From positions 1-64,000 of the forward strand of contig JAKMEE010000006.1 in the NCBI GenBank assembly GCA_022426155.1: a DNA stretch of 64,000 nt, in the 5' to 3' direction. Positions 42,532-50,853 of this stretch are shown here, piece by piece; the first letter of the stretch is position 1, and every line of letters begins with the position of its first letter. The position numbers and the translations under genes were made by a program. The notes beneath the pieces were generated by a model. The model was not told the DNA's origin. It made no database searches and was given only the letters and a program-made list of their open reading frames with translations. The stretch is from Candidatus Poseidonia sp. Its GTDB lineage: Archaea; Thermoplasmatota; Poseidoniia; Poseidoniales; Poseidoniaceae.

Positions 42532-42547
42532 GTGCTTGTTAAAGCAC
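42532..42547. terminator. Short hairpin between dph2 and cdc6
   Basis: GTGCTT (42532-42537) and AAGCAC (42542-42547) form a perfect six-base stem around GTTA, in the gap between the dph2 stop and the cdc6 start on the minus strand. It may be a processing or termination element or another binding site; no clear T-run follows. Confidence 0.35.
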
Positions 42548-42586
42548 GATGAATGACGGACTTTTGATGTAAATTTGAGTTTCACA

Positions 42587-43696
42587 TCAGGGGATTTCAT
42601 CGAATTGATAGCCGAGTTCCCACTGTTTTTCTCCCAAAGCCACTTCAAGTTCAAACGGAGTGATGAGTGGTTTTCGATACTTGACGGCGTCATCGATGGC
42701 GATTCGAGGGCAGGCTGTGTTCACAAATGCATCAACAGGGTAGAAATCAATCAACTCTGGGCCCACGTGTTCAAGAGCAAGCAAATATCCTTTTTTGCCG
42801 TGCTTTGCAAGCATTCGCTTCATTCGCAATGCCAAGGTTCGTCGCATTTGCCCAGGCTTTTCACCGATGAGAATACCAAAACTCTGAGCGTCTTGTACGC
42901 TCATGATGAGACCAAACCGTTGGCGTAGGATTCGCTCAATGCGCCCCAAGGACATCTCTTCAGCATCACCGGTGTACGGGTCGAGCATGGCCAATGGTTT
43001 GCCGGTGTGAAGGACCAATCCAATCGGGTGGAAATCCCCGCTACCCAAAAACAAGTAATGGCCAATGCTTGGGTCATCTCCTGAATAATTGCAACCGAGT
43101 ACTTGCCCTGGGAATGAGAGGCGTGCTCCGCCGATGGGGATGGTCACATCGAATCCTGCCTTTTCAAGGCGGTCGTGAAATTGCGGCAAGAGGTGAAGGT
43201 GTTGAATGGATCCCACTAAGCCCAGTTTGGTGTTTGTGAGGGGGGCCATCCGCCCCACAGCGTCCATGAACCGTTCCTGTGCTTCACTTTCTGAAAGTTC
43301 TTCAGTTTCATTTTGTTGAGTCAATCGTTGTTGGGCCATAGCACGATGTTGGTTCAACCAAGGGAGTACGGGCGAGAGTTCAGGGTCTCCGTCGTAGGTG
43401 ACATTGATGAATTGTGTTGGCATGCCTGAATCGATATTCATTTGCGAATGACCCATGTGAGCTACCAGTTCAACACCCATCAGTTGCATCTTGTCGTGGA
43501 CCAAATCGCAAGCCCCATAGCAAGGGTCAGCCGCAAGAACAACTTGTGCACTGGTTTCAGTTTCGATGGTGTCCATCATTTCGAGCGCTTGCATCTTGAG
43601 CCCCTCGGGGACTTGGAGGGCAATCAAGCGGTTATCATTGGCACGAATGCGCTCCATTAACTCGTCCAATTCGAAATCGTGGCGGTCCAAATCCAT
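42587..43696 (-). CDS. dph2: Diphthamide synthase, Dph2
   Basis: A [4Fe-4S] non-canonical radical-SAM enzyme that moves the 3-amino-3-carboxypropyl group from SAM to a histidine of elongation factor 2, the first step of diphthamide synthesis. The three cluster cysteines are apparent: A-D-P-C-Y-G-A-C-D near residues 58-66, V-L-G-C-N-Y-S near 203, and N-T-A-C-P-R-I-A near 328. The early L-Q-V-P-E-G-L-K is also typical. The start is the ATG at 43696, with GGAG upstream; the frame opens at TTG 43708. Length (369) is slightly above the archaeal average, owing to a glutamate/glutamine-rich segment near 135. Confidence 0.92.
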   Translation of the reverse strand: MDLDRHDFELDELMERIRANDNRLIALQVPEGLKMQALEMMDTIETETSAQVVLAADPCYGACDLVHDKMQLMGVELVAHMGHSQMNIDSGMPTQFINVTYDGDPELSPVLPWLNQHRAMAQQRLTQQNETEELSESEAQERFMDAVGRMAPLTNTKLGLVGSIQHLHLLPQFHDRLEKAGFDVTIPIGGARLSFPGQVLGCNYSGDDPSIGHYLFLGSGDFHPIGLVLHTGKPLAMLDPYTGDAEEMSLGRIERILRQRFGLIMSVQDAQSFGILIGEKPGQMRRTLALRMKRMLAKHGKKGYLLALEHVGPELIDFYPVDAFVNTACPRIAIDDAVKYRKPLITPFELEVALGEKQWELGYQFDEIP

Positions 43697-43745
43697 GAGG
43701 CTCTCCAAGCAAGGGGCAGGCTCCCTCCCTCATGAATGCACCCAT

Positions 43746-44321
43746 TCAAAAGGCGTCGTCATCATCGAGCAAAACGACCTTTGCACCGTCCATTTTCAAG
43801 CGTACTAGTGACTGGATATCGATGTCGGGGTACTTTGCTTTCAATTGTTGTAATCCACTGCCCTTCTCAATGACCACAACAATGCTGTGTATGTGCGCCT
43901 TTGCCCTATGTATGCCTTCAATCACTGCTTCAAGCGTACCACCTGTTGAAAGTACATCATCCACAATGACCACTCGTTCTCCAGGTTGAACGTCATTGAG
44001 GTACATGGCGCCTTTGGAGTAGCCAGTTGATTGATCAATTGCGATTTCACCCTCTAATTCATACGGACGCTTTCTGGCTACTACCAATGGGATGCCAGAT
44101 GCAAGACTCAATGGGGCACTCAACGGCAAACCCATGGCCTCAATTCCCAATAGAAGGTCCACACCTTCCCAATGAATCCGCCCCATTACGAGGTGTGTGA
44201 TGGCCTGCAAAACCTTTGGATCGAGTCGGGGAACACCATCTGTTACTGGATGAATGAAGTAAGGGTAATCTCCTTTCCAAATGACAGGAGCACTTAACAA
44301 ACTCTTGCGGAGGTTTTCCAT
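43746..44321 (-). CDS. hpt: Hypoxanthine/guanine phosphoribosyltransferase, archaeal type
   Basis: A purine-salvage enzyme that joins hypoxanthine or guanine to PRPP. The start L-R-K-S-L-L-S-A-P-V-I-W-K-G-D-Y-P-Y-F-I-H-P matches archaeal Hpt proteins. The PRPP-binding loop V-V-I-V-D-D-V-L-S-T-G-G-T is near 117-129. The 191-residue length fits. An ATG four codons upstream (44333) is in frame. A TATA-like element at 44349-44362 would place transcription start close to either, so the start is uncertain by four codons. Specificity versus adenine or xanthine cannot be proved by eye. Confidence 0.88.
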   Translation of the reverse strand: MENLRKSLLSAPVIWKGDYPYFIHPVTDGVPRLDPKVLQAITHLVMGRIHWEGVDLLLGIEAMGLPLSAPLSLASGIPLVVARKRPYELEGEIAIDQSTGYSKGAMYLNDVQPGERVVIVDDVLSTGGTLEAVIEGIHRAKAHIHSIVVVIEKGSGLQQLKAKYPDIDIQSLVRLKMDGAKVVLLDDDDAF

Positions 44322-44348
44322 GGCCCTGTCCATACATGGGCCAGCGCT

Positions 44349-44362
44349 TTATGATATATCAC
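44349..44362 (-). promoter_or_regulatory. TATA-like promoter element for hpt
   Basis: On the minus strand the sequence GTGATATATCATAA is centred about 22 bases before the ATG at 44333 and 34 before 44321. That spacing fits an archaeal TATA box giving a very short or absent leader. It overlaps the last codons of the upstream GcvH-like gene. Confidence 0.5.
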
Positions 44363-44784
44363 AATTCAGCGAGGTATTCCACATATTCATCCGGTTCAAG
44401 CAGGTTTTCCAACAATTGCTTGTCATCCGGGTTCATCTTCAATTCATGAGGCTCTAGCAGAATGATCCAACCATGATCGTAAGCGGAGTCATTCACCAAA
44501 TCGGGATTGATTTCAACCTCACCGTTGACATCTGAGATGATTCCAGCAAAAGGCGAGGAGAGTGACAATTTTTCATTGGCCGTCCAAATGGAGAACATGT
44601 CTGCACCTTCGTCAATCTCAGTTTCAGCTTGCGGGAGGATAACTCGGAGAACATCACCAACTTCGACTTTCATGAATTCACTGATACCAATCATGAGCTT
44701 CTGGTCTTTCTGCTGATACCAAAGGTGGTCCAATGAGTATTTTCGATTATGAGCGATGGCGAATTCCACGATTTCTTCATCCAT
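44359..44784 (-). CDS. GcvH-like lipoyl-domain protein with lipoyl-lysine replaced by Asn
   Basis: A 141-residue protein of the glycine-cleavage H fold. It matches the family at Y-S-L-D-H-L-W-Y near 16-23, L-M-I-G-I-S-E-F near 30-37, V-G-D-V-L-R-V-I-L-P near 42-51, the P-F-A-G turn, and N-P-D-L-V-N-D-S-A-Y-D-H-G-W-I. Lined up without gaps from G-60 to the P-F-A-G proline, the position of the lipoyl lysine (K of E-S-V-K-A in active proteins) is Asn-70, and the nearest lysine is two residues later (72). It is thus probably not lipoylated in the usual way. No other glycine-cleavage genes are in the window. It diverges from an acyl-CoA dehydrogenase. Confidence 0.75.
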   Translation of the reverse strand: MDEEIVEFAIAHNRKYSLDHLWYQQKDQKLMIGISEFMKVEVGDVLRVILPQAETEIDEGADMFSIWTANEKLSLSSPFAGIISDVNGEVEINPDLVNDSAYDHGWIILLEPHELKMNPDDKQLLENLLEPDEYVEYLAEL

Positions 44785-44826
44785 GATGGTCCCTCTTGTT
44801 ACGCGGCTTTCTGAGGTGGTATATCA

Positions 44827-46074
44827 ATGCTGAGGGAAAAAGTGTTTTTTCTCGGCATCAAACGGATTAAGAAAGTCGGGCACCTGGCACAGCATGGTGG
44901 AACAGTGAATTTTGCAGAAACCGATGAACAGCAAATGATTCGTGAACTTGTTCGTGACTTTGCCGAGAGCGTACTCGCCCCCACAGTCGAACATCGTGAT
45001 CAGCAGCAGATTCCGCCCTCAGCGGAATGGGCAGCCTTCCTAGATTATGGATTACAAGGAATTACCATCCCCGAAAAATACGGAGGATCACCCGTTGATG
45101 ATGTGTCCGAGGCGATCATCATCGAAGAGCTCGCACGTGTTGACCCTTCATTCGCAGTTATGTACTGCGTTCATGTCGGTTTATGCGCCATGTCCATCGC
45201 TCTTCATGGTAGTGATGAACAGAAAGAACACTACTTGCCTCGTCTTGCAGCAGGGGAAGTAGGGGCCTACTCACTTTCCGAATCTGGAGCGGGAACTGAC
45301 GCAGCAGCCATGGTGTGCAAAGCCAAACTTTCCGAAGATGGAAGTCATTACATCCTCAACGGTGAAAAGATGTGGGTCACCAATGGAGCACAAGCTAAAA
45401 TCATCGTTTTGTTTGCAAAAGATGTTGATCATCCTGATTACGGATCCAAAAAGCATGGTGGTACAACTGCCTTCATCGTCGAATCTAGTTTTGAAGGGTT
45501 CACAGTTGGTAAGAAAGAAGACAAATTGGGAATACGTTCCTCCGACACCTGCACTCTTGTCCTCAATAATTGCCGTGTACCCGTTGGAAATGTCATCAAA
45601 GGTGCAGGCAATGGATTCCCAATTGCTATGAACGCTTTGGACAACAGTCGAATTGGAATCGCGGCGCAAGCCCTTGGAATTGCTCAGGGGGCATACGAAT
45701 CGGCTCTCCAATATGCTCACGAGCGAGAAGCATTTGGTAAACCGATTGCTTACCATCAGATGATCATGGCATATCTTGCAGATATGGCAACACAAATTGA
45801 TGCAGCAAGAATGATGGTTTACAGGGCGGCATGGTCCAAAGAACAGCATTACCACGCAGATGGACCTCGGCATTCAAAGGAAGCAAGCATGGCAAAGTTA
45901 TTCGCTGGTGACACTGCGATGTGGGTGAGTGAACGTGCGATCCAAGTGCTTGGAGGGTATGGATACACCAAGGAATTCCCAGTGGAGCGTTTCTTCCGTG
46001 ATGCCAAAATCACTCAGATCTACGAAGGCACACAAGAAGTCCAGCGCATTGTTATCGCTCGGGCATTGAAGTAA
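44827..46074 (+). CDS. Acyl-CoA dehydrogenase
   Basis: A FAD enzyme that oxidises acyl-CoA to 2-enoyl-CoA. Signatures are present: A-Y-S-L-S-E-S-G-A-G-T-D-A near 143-155, W-V-T-N-G-A near 182, and the C-terminal R-D-A-K-I-T-Q-I-Y-E-G-T-Q-E-V-Q-R with the glutamate base seen in short/butyryl-chain enzymes. The first 26 residues are basic and not family-like, so the GTG at 44905 (V-N-F-A-E-T-D-E-Q) may be the true start. However, the ATG at 44827 has GAGGTGG eight bases upstream. No electron-transfer flavoprotein genes are nearby. Substrate is undefined. Confidence 0.9.
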   Translation: MLREKVFFLGIKRIKKVGHLAQHGGTVNFAETDEQQMIRELVRDFAESVLAPTVEHRDQQQIPPSAEWAAFLDYGLQGITIPEKYGGSPVDDVSEAIIIEELARVDPSFAVMYCVHVGLCAMSIALHGSDEQKEHYLPRLAAGEVGAYSLSESGAGTDAAAMVCKAKLSEDGSHYILNGEKMWVTNGAQAKIIVLFAKDVDHPDYGSKKHGGTTAFIVESSFEGFTVGKKEDKLGIRSSDTCTLVLNNCRVPVGNVIKGAGNGFPIAMNALDNSRIGIAAQALGIAQGAYESALQYAHEREAFGKPIAYHQMIMAYLADMATQIDAARMMVYRAAWSKEQHYHADGPRHSKEASMAKLFAGDTAMWVSERAIQVLGGYGYTKEFPVERFFRDAKITQIYEGTQEVQRIVIARALK

Positions 46075-46075
46075 T

Positions 46076-47143
46076 TCATTGTCGTCGAACGATCAACTGG
46101 CGAACTCCAGGCGACCAATCAACGGCTTGAATGTTAATGTGAACCGTATCTCCAGTCTTTGGAGTTTCATCAGAAAGTTGCAGACGGATCTGAACGATGT
46201 TTTGTCCTTCAGTTCTGCAATGAATGGTTTTTCCACCTCTGTATTCTGCCTGGCCGAGAAGGGTCATGTTGTTGGAAATAACCGTTCCCTTGAATGCAAA
46301 TACTGGGGATGAAGTGATGAGGTCCATGGCCTCGCTGCGCAGACGCGTTGCTTCAATCGTTTCAAGGAATCCTAGGAATCCTTCTTTGGGTGGTTCAGTT
46401 TCGCCAGCAACCTCCATTGTTTCATCTTCTATTTCGTCTGTCAGGGGTTCTTCTTCTGGCTCCTCTCGAGCAAAGAGGGTAAAGGTCACTTGGCTCAATG
46501 ATTCATTGCCCACCAACACAGTCATCAAGTAATTGCCAGCTGCTTCGAGTACAATGACGTGTGCGTCGAATGTCGCTTGATCCATCTCATCCTGTTGTAT
46601 GGTATAGGATTCAACCGGCGATGTTGTTCCATTTTCCCCAATAATCTCAAGATTGATCTGATAACTACCCGGAGGTTCTGAAAACTTCACATCAAAAGGC
46701 ATTTCTGAACCTGCCTCAAATTCGGTTCCTTCCATCACGATTGTTGCAACTAGCGGAAGGTCTTGTTTGAACATCCCTTCAGGAATGTCCATGCCACTGG
46801 CTGCCAAGAAGGCATACCAATCTGCCAATGGGATACCATTGGTTGGGTCAGCATCTACGAACGAAAAGATGACAGAAATAACCCACTCAGGGGGTTCTTC
46901 TCCAGTCATTTTTACCAGCAGCGTTGAAAATTCATTACCGGAGATACGTCCATCCTTATTGGTATCAAGATCTTGAGTTAGTTTGACAGGTGACATGGTT
47001 GAAGCATTTAACCACTGATCGAAATTCTTGCTGAGCAATGCAGCCATCCGATTTTCTTTGGAAAGAGCATCGATTCGGCTTCGAATCACCTCAACCCGCT
47101 GTTCAAATTCATCTTTCTTCGGCAACAACATCTCGGCCTGCAT
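46076..47143 (-). CDS. Cytoplasmic EF-hand protein with beta-sandwich region
   Basis: A 355-residue protein with no signal peptide or membrane helix. One canonical EF-hand loop is present at 60-71 (D-T-N-K-D-G-R-I-S-G-N-E), with all calcium ligand positions filled. A weaker second loop follows (D-A-D-P-T-N-G-I-P-L near 95). Residues 130-225 look like a beta-sandwich, then an acidic linker, and a C-terminal beta-rich domain (about 275-355, V-F-A-F-K-G-T-V-I-S) that could be an OB-like fold. The function is unknown. The stop lies one base from the end of the converging acyl-CoA dehydrogenase. Confidence 0.65.
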   Translation of the reverse strand: MQAEMLLPKKDEFEQRVEVIRSRIDALSKENRMAALLSKNFDQWLNASTMSPVKLTQDLDTNKDGRISGNEFSTLLVKMTGEEPPEWVISVIFSFVDADPTNGIPLADWYAFLAASGMDIPEGMFKQDLPLVATIVMEGTEFEAGSEMPFDVKFSEPPGSYQINLEIIGENGTTSPVESYTIQQDEMDQATFDAHVIVLEAAGNYLMTVLVGNESLSQVTFTLFAREEPEEEPLTDEIEDETMEVAGETEPPKEGFLGFLETIEATRLRSEAMDLITSSPVFAFKGTVISNNMTLLGQAEYRGGKTIHCRTEGQNIVQIRLQLSDETPKTGDTVHINIQAVDWSPGVRQLIVRRQ

Positions 47144-47185
47144 AAACCTCCCAAGTCGGCATTCAACATGAACATGATGCCGTTT

Positions 47186-48550
47186 TCATGGGAAATTCAA
47201 TCGTGGCCAATGTTTTTCATCGCCGTGAGACCAAGGCAAAATTGACAACCACTGTTCTATTTCATTCTGGGTCTTTGCGTCTCGTTCTACTTGTAGGCGG
47301 TGAACCCACTGTTTGAGCCGCCCGAGTCTTGCCCCTTTTTCCAATCCTGTCCGTTCCATCAACCAATGGCCGTCCACCAAGCAATCATCACCCGCTTGGA
47401 GCGGTTTCAGTACGCTTAATCGGCCTACTAAGGCATGAATGGAATCACTTTGTTTCTCTTGGTGGCCATGAATATGAATAGGTGCTCCAGCGATGGTTGC
47501 ATGCAGTTCGAGGTGATAGGGTGCATCGTCTCCCAGACAATGCCGGAAGACTCGTAGGTTTGCAAGGGTTTCATCTGGCACAGAGATGAGCGTACGATGG
47601 AACTTGAGCAGAGCGATTCGTTGCTCATTGGAGGCTTTCAAGTGACGCATGATTTCTTCCACCTCTTGAGTGGTTTGTTCAACGAAGAGAAGAGCAAGGC
47701 GGTGATGCAGATGCCAACCGCTCCACTGTATCTCCCCCATGCATTTGATGACATTGAGATCGATCGAACATTTCTTTGCCAGAATGATTGAAAGCACACC
47801 GTCTTCATGCATGAAAGAAACGACTTGACCCGCATGTCGCCCCATCATGATTTTTTGGAACTCCTGCCACACACGTTCAACTGAAACACGTTCCAACATT
47901 GCCCGTTTCTGGAGAATTGCGCGATGCAAACTCGGGGTAAAGGACCACGCGTGCTCGCCGCCTCGGTCCAAGAAGCGATATGCCCTCAGGATTCGCAAGC
48001 CATCTTCTTCACAGCGAAGAAGTGGGTTTCCAACGGCCCGAACGGTTTTTTGAGCAATGTCATCTAATCCATCATAGGGGTCGTAGAGCATTGCTCTTGC
48101 GACATCAATAGCCATGCTATTGAAGGTGAAATCACGTCGACTCAAATCTTCTTTAAGTGACATGCCCCATTCAATTTTCTCTGGATGACGCCCGTCCCTG
48201 TACAGTGATTCGGTGCGAAGGGTTGTCACTTCGAAATTCTGTTGGTCTCCTTTGACGGTGACCGTTCCAAACTGAATGCCAGTGGCGATTGCCCTGTTGC
48301 CGAAGAGAGCCATCGTTTGTTCAGGTTTGGAAGTCGTGCAAATATCGATGTCACCCACCCCCACGCCCATTGTAGCGTCTCGTACAGCTCCTCCTACCAG
48401 CCATGCGCCGTGACCCTCGCCTGCCAGTGTATCCAAGACACTCAGCAAGTCCTGTGGCAATGAATTCAACCATCTTATCAGGGCATCACTGCAAGGGATG
48501 CCGGGGGCATCTGCTTCCATTCCAGAGGTCAAGTCGGAAATCATGAACAT
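47186..48550 (-). CDS. cca: tRNA CCA-adding enzyme, class II (bacterial type)
   Basis: A nucleotidyltransferase-fold protein of the class II CCA/poly(A) polymerase family, 454 residues. Blocks in order: L-V-G-G-A-V-R-D at 51-58, metal-binding G-D-I-D-I-C-T near 66-72, R-R-D-F-T-F-N-S-M-A near 140, E-E-D-G-L-R-I-L-R-A-Y-R-F near 183-195, E-R-V-S-V-E-R-V-W-Q-E-F near 225, and a C-terminal G-L-E-K-G-A-R-L-G. Class II enzymes are the bacterial and eukaryotic form, while archaea normally use the unrelated class I enzyme. CCA addition versus poly(A) addition cannot be settled by sequence reading. ATG at 48544 or 48520 are alternative starts. Confidence 0.87.
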   Translation of the reverse strand: MFMISDLTSGMEADAPGIPCSDALIRWLNSLPQDLLSVLDTLAGEGHGAWLVGGAVRDATMGVGVGDIDICTTSKPEQTMALFGNRAIATGIQFGTVTVKGDQQNFEVTTLRTESLYRDGRHPEKIEWGMSLKEDLSRRDFTFNSMAIDVARAMLYDPYDGLDDIAQKTVRAVGNPLLRCEEDGLRILRAYRFLDRGGEHAWSFTPSLHRAILQKRAMLERVSVERVWQEFQKIMMGRHAGQVVSFMHEDGVLSIILAKKCSIDLNVIKCMGEIQWSGWHLHHRLALLFVEQTTQEVEEIMRHLKASNEQRIALLKFHRTLISVPDETLANLRVFRHCLGDDAPYHLELHATIAGAPIHIHGHQEKQSDSIHALVGRLSVLKPLQAGDDCLVDGHWLMERTGLEKGARLGRLKQWVHRLQVERDAKTQNEIEQWLSILPWSHGDEKHWPRLNFP

Positions 48551-48620
48551 GCCTTAACCCGTTGGAAGGGCGGGCCCACGGTTGAAAAAGCATTATGCCA
48601 AACATCGGTGTCCGGCAGCC

Positions 48621-49046
48621 ATGCATGACAAAGATGGGCTGGTCCAACTTGTCCCTTTGCAATGGCTCAAACCCCATGAAGAGGTCAAATCTCGCAATCG
48701 AGACAAATTATTGGACATGACCAAGCGATGGGGAGGTTACACAAAACCGTTGATTGTTGACCAACGCACAGGAGCCATTCTGGATGGCCACCATCGCTAT
48801 GCTATTGGACAAATCCTCAATCTCAAGCGGGTTCCAGCGATCTGCGTTGATTATCTGAATGATGCCTCCATTACTGTGGACGTATGGCCACAAAGTGGAT
48901 TCGAATCACTCACGAAAGAACAGGTTATCGAAATGAGTCTTTCCGGAGAGGTCTTTCCTCCAAAAACAAGCCGTCATGCCATGGCAGACGACACTCCGCC
49001 AATTTTTGTACCATTGGAAGAACTTCTCAAAGATCCTCGTTCTTGA
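48621..49046 (+). CDS. ParB/sulfiredoxin-fold protein, SerK/SbnI-like
   Basis: A 141-residue single-domain protein with the ParB-like motif L-D-G-H-H-R-Y at 54-60, preceded by K-P-L-I-V-D and followed by V-P-A-I-C-V-D-Y. A C-terminal K-E-Q-V-I-E, then F-P-P-K-T-S-R-H-A-M matches the free-serine kinases SerK (Thermococcus) and SbnI more than chromosomal ParB. It therefore may phosphorylate L-serine rather than bind DNA; this is inference from motif similarity. The frame opens at TTG 48582, but ATG 48621 gives the domain start. It overlaps the end of the M61 peptidase gene by 20 bases, tail to tail. Confidence 0.7.
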   Translation: MHDKDGLVQLVPLQWLKPHEEVKSRNRDKLLDMTKRWGGYTKPLIVDQRTGAILDGHHRYAIGQILNLKRVPAICVDYLNDASITVDVWPQSGFESLTKEQVIEMSLSGEVFPPKTSRHAMADDTPPIFVPLEELLKDPRS

Positions 49047-50853
49047 CCGGTTGGCGGGTTGCAATATAGGCTCGCCACGCCGCGTTCCCTTTGCCGCTTA
49101 ATTTTACTCCATGTGAGGGTGCTGCGGGCAATTCAAGATTGATTTCACGGAGGCTTCCTTCATGACATATCATCAGTTTCACATCAGTCCCCTCCTTCCC
49201 TTGTAGCAAGGATGAGAGGTGTTGACTTGATTTGACTCTCAGGTCGTTGAATCCGACAAGTTCGTCACCTGCCTGTGTCATTGTTCGTAGCGGTGATCCC
49301 GTGTGGTGTGTGGTGATCAATAATCTGCCCTTTTGTTCACGTAGGCCCACGCCAAGCCATCCTTTTCCTTTTGTCTTGGGAGTTTCAGGTTCCAACTTCA
49401 GCCTAAAGTATTTCAGAGCTTTTTGTATGTCGGGGACTTGTCGTTGACGGACCAATCGGTCCAAGAATGGTCCCAATGAACTTCCTCCCGGCGCCTCTCT
49501 TAACGCTTTTCGAATATCGGTGTAATCCACTCCTTCTTCATTACTTTGAGAATGGTCCAGAGCGTAGTTCTTGCACAACTCTGCCATCAAATCGCAGGCA
49601 CCGAATGTACCTTTGTTTCGTTTCTGTAGGGCCGCATCAAGGCACATCAATGCCAACTCCCCTTCGAGGTAATATGAAATCTGAGACTCCCTTGTGTAAG
49701 GGCCGCTTCTATAGAGGTGTATCCACGCATCGTGGCTCGACTCAGCAAGGGATTCACGATGCATTCCATTCTTCGTCAAATGACGCTTGATTTTGCGTTC
49801 AAAATCCTTTCGCCAATCCTCCTCGGACCACGCACCCGAGCGAACACAAAGCATGTCGCCCAGCCATGAAGTTCCTCCTTCAAACCACCAGAGCAAGTCG
49901 GTGTGAACCTCACGTTGGAGGTCATAATTGAGAAAATTTTTCGGGCGCAGTCGTTTCACATTCCATTGATGCAGGTATTCATGTGAAAACAAGCTGACCA
50001 AATCTCTGTACTCATCTGGATGTTCGGGGTACAAACATTGCCTTGGCATCATGGATGTCTGGGAGTTTAGATGCTCCAATCCTCCTCTTCCCGTGTCGGT
50101 CAAATGAAGAACAGTGAGATAATCTCCCCAGTTTGGTATGCCAAACAAAGCATGGTGTTCTTTGATGATGCGTTCCATGTCCTTCACAAAACATGCCAGA
50201 CGTTCTTCATGGATCTCCAGGCCTCCGCTATCCCAGATTTTGAGTTGGTGCTCACGTCCGTCGATCACGTGGACAACCGGCTCGTTTGGATTCAGTTCCA
50301 CGATTCCATCAAGTAATGTGTCACGGTTCGAGGTTGTAAAATTCCAGGCCTTAGCGTCTCCAATATCGTTTGAGCCATTTGATTTCAGTTGAGTAGCAGG
50401 CGTCCAGTTCTTTGGGCCAACGATGGTCACTTCATGTTCCATGTCCATGCGTTCCATGTCAATCCCTTTGGTTGGTAAGAACCATGTGAAAGGGGGCATC
50501 AGATGCATGTGGGTTGAGTCAAGGTGATTCGAACGAACGCTTAACTCAGCTGCGAGAAGAGTGTAATTGATCGTGAGGTTCTTGGTACCTTTTGGAATTC
50601 GAATTGAGATACCATCCACGTCCTTCCGTTTCCACGTTAACGGCTGTTCTTGAGCATCGACCACGGTGAAATCAAACATGTGCTGGATGGGCTCCCTCAG
50701 AAAATATGAGCCAGGGACCCAACGAGGGAATTGGATGACGAGTTTTGATGATGTAAAAGGGCCTTCAATCGTCAACCCTGCTTTCAAATGGTGCATCGCC
50801 CCATTTGTTGCATCGGCGGTAAATCGAATTCCCGAAGCGGCAGTCAGGCTCAT
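49027..50853 (-). CDS. M61 family aminopeptidase with PDZ domain
   Basis: A zinc metallopeptidase of the glycyl-aminopeptidase family (608 residues). The N-terminal beta domain contains P-R-W-V-P-G-S-Y-F-L-R-E near 40-51, a family hallmark. The catalytic domain has F-S-H-E-Y-L-H-Q-W-N near 287-296 (HExxH), and the third zinc ligand in W-W-F-E-G-G-T-S near 320. A C-terminal PDZ-like domain (about 500-590) has G-W-L-G-V-G-L-R-E and A-G-D-E-L-V-G-F-N-D-L. There is no signal peptide, so it appears cytoplasmic. ATG at 50853 overlaps the stop of the HEAT-repeat gene by four bases, so the two are coupled. Confidence 0.9.
   Translation of the reverse strand: MSLTAASGIRFTADATNGAMHHLKAGLTIEGPFTSSKLVIQFPRWVPGSYFLREPIQHMFDFTVVDAQEQPLTWKRKDVDGISIRIPKGTKNLTINYTLLAAELSVRSNHLDSTHMHLMPPFTWFLPTKGIDMERMDMEHEVTIVGPKNWTPATQLKSNGSNDIGDAKAWNFTTSNRDTLLDGIVELNPNEPVVHVIDGREHQLKIWDSGGLEIHEERLACFVKDMERIIKEHHALFGIPNWGDYLTVLHLTDTGRGGLEHLNSQTSMMPRQCLYPEHPDEYRDLVSLFSHEYLHQWNVKRLRPKNFLNYDLQREVHTDLLWWFEGGTSWLGDMLCVRSGAWSEEDWRKDFERKIKRHLTKNGMHRESLAESSHDAWIHLYRSGPYTRESQISYYLEGELALMCLDAALQKRNKGTFGACDLMAELCKNYALDHSQSNEEGVDYTDIRKALREAPGGSSLGPFLDRLVRQRQVPDIQKALKYFRLKLEPETPKTKGKGWLGVGLREQKGRLLITTHHTGSPLRTMTQAGDELVGFNDLRVKSSQHLSSLLQGKEGTDVKLMICHEGSLREINLELPAAPSHGVKLSGKGNAAWRAYIATRQPVKNEDL

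Noticed and set aside
45271-45873. 200-residue open frame on the minus strand inside the acyl-CoA dehydrogenase
   Set aside because: It is antisense to conserved enzyme motifs and has a cysteine-rich, family-less sequence.
48621-49046. Chromosome partition ParB
   Set aside because: There is no ParA, helix-turn-helix domain or parS-like repeat, and the F-P-P-K-T motif fits SerK-type proteins better.
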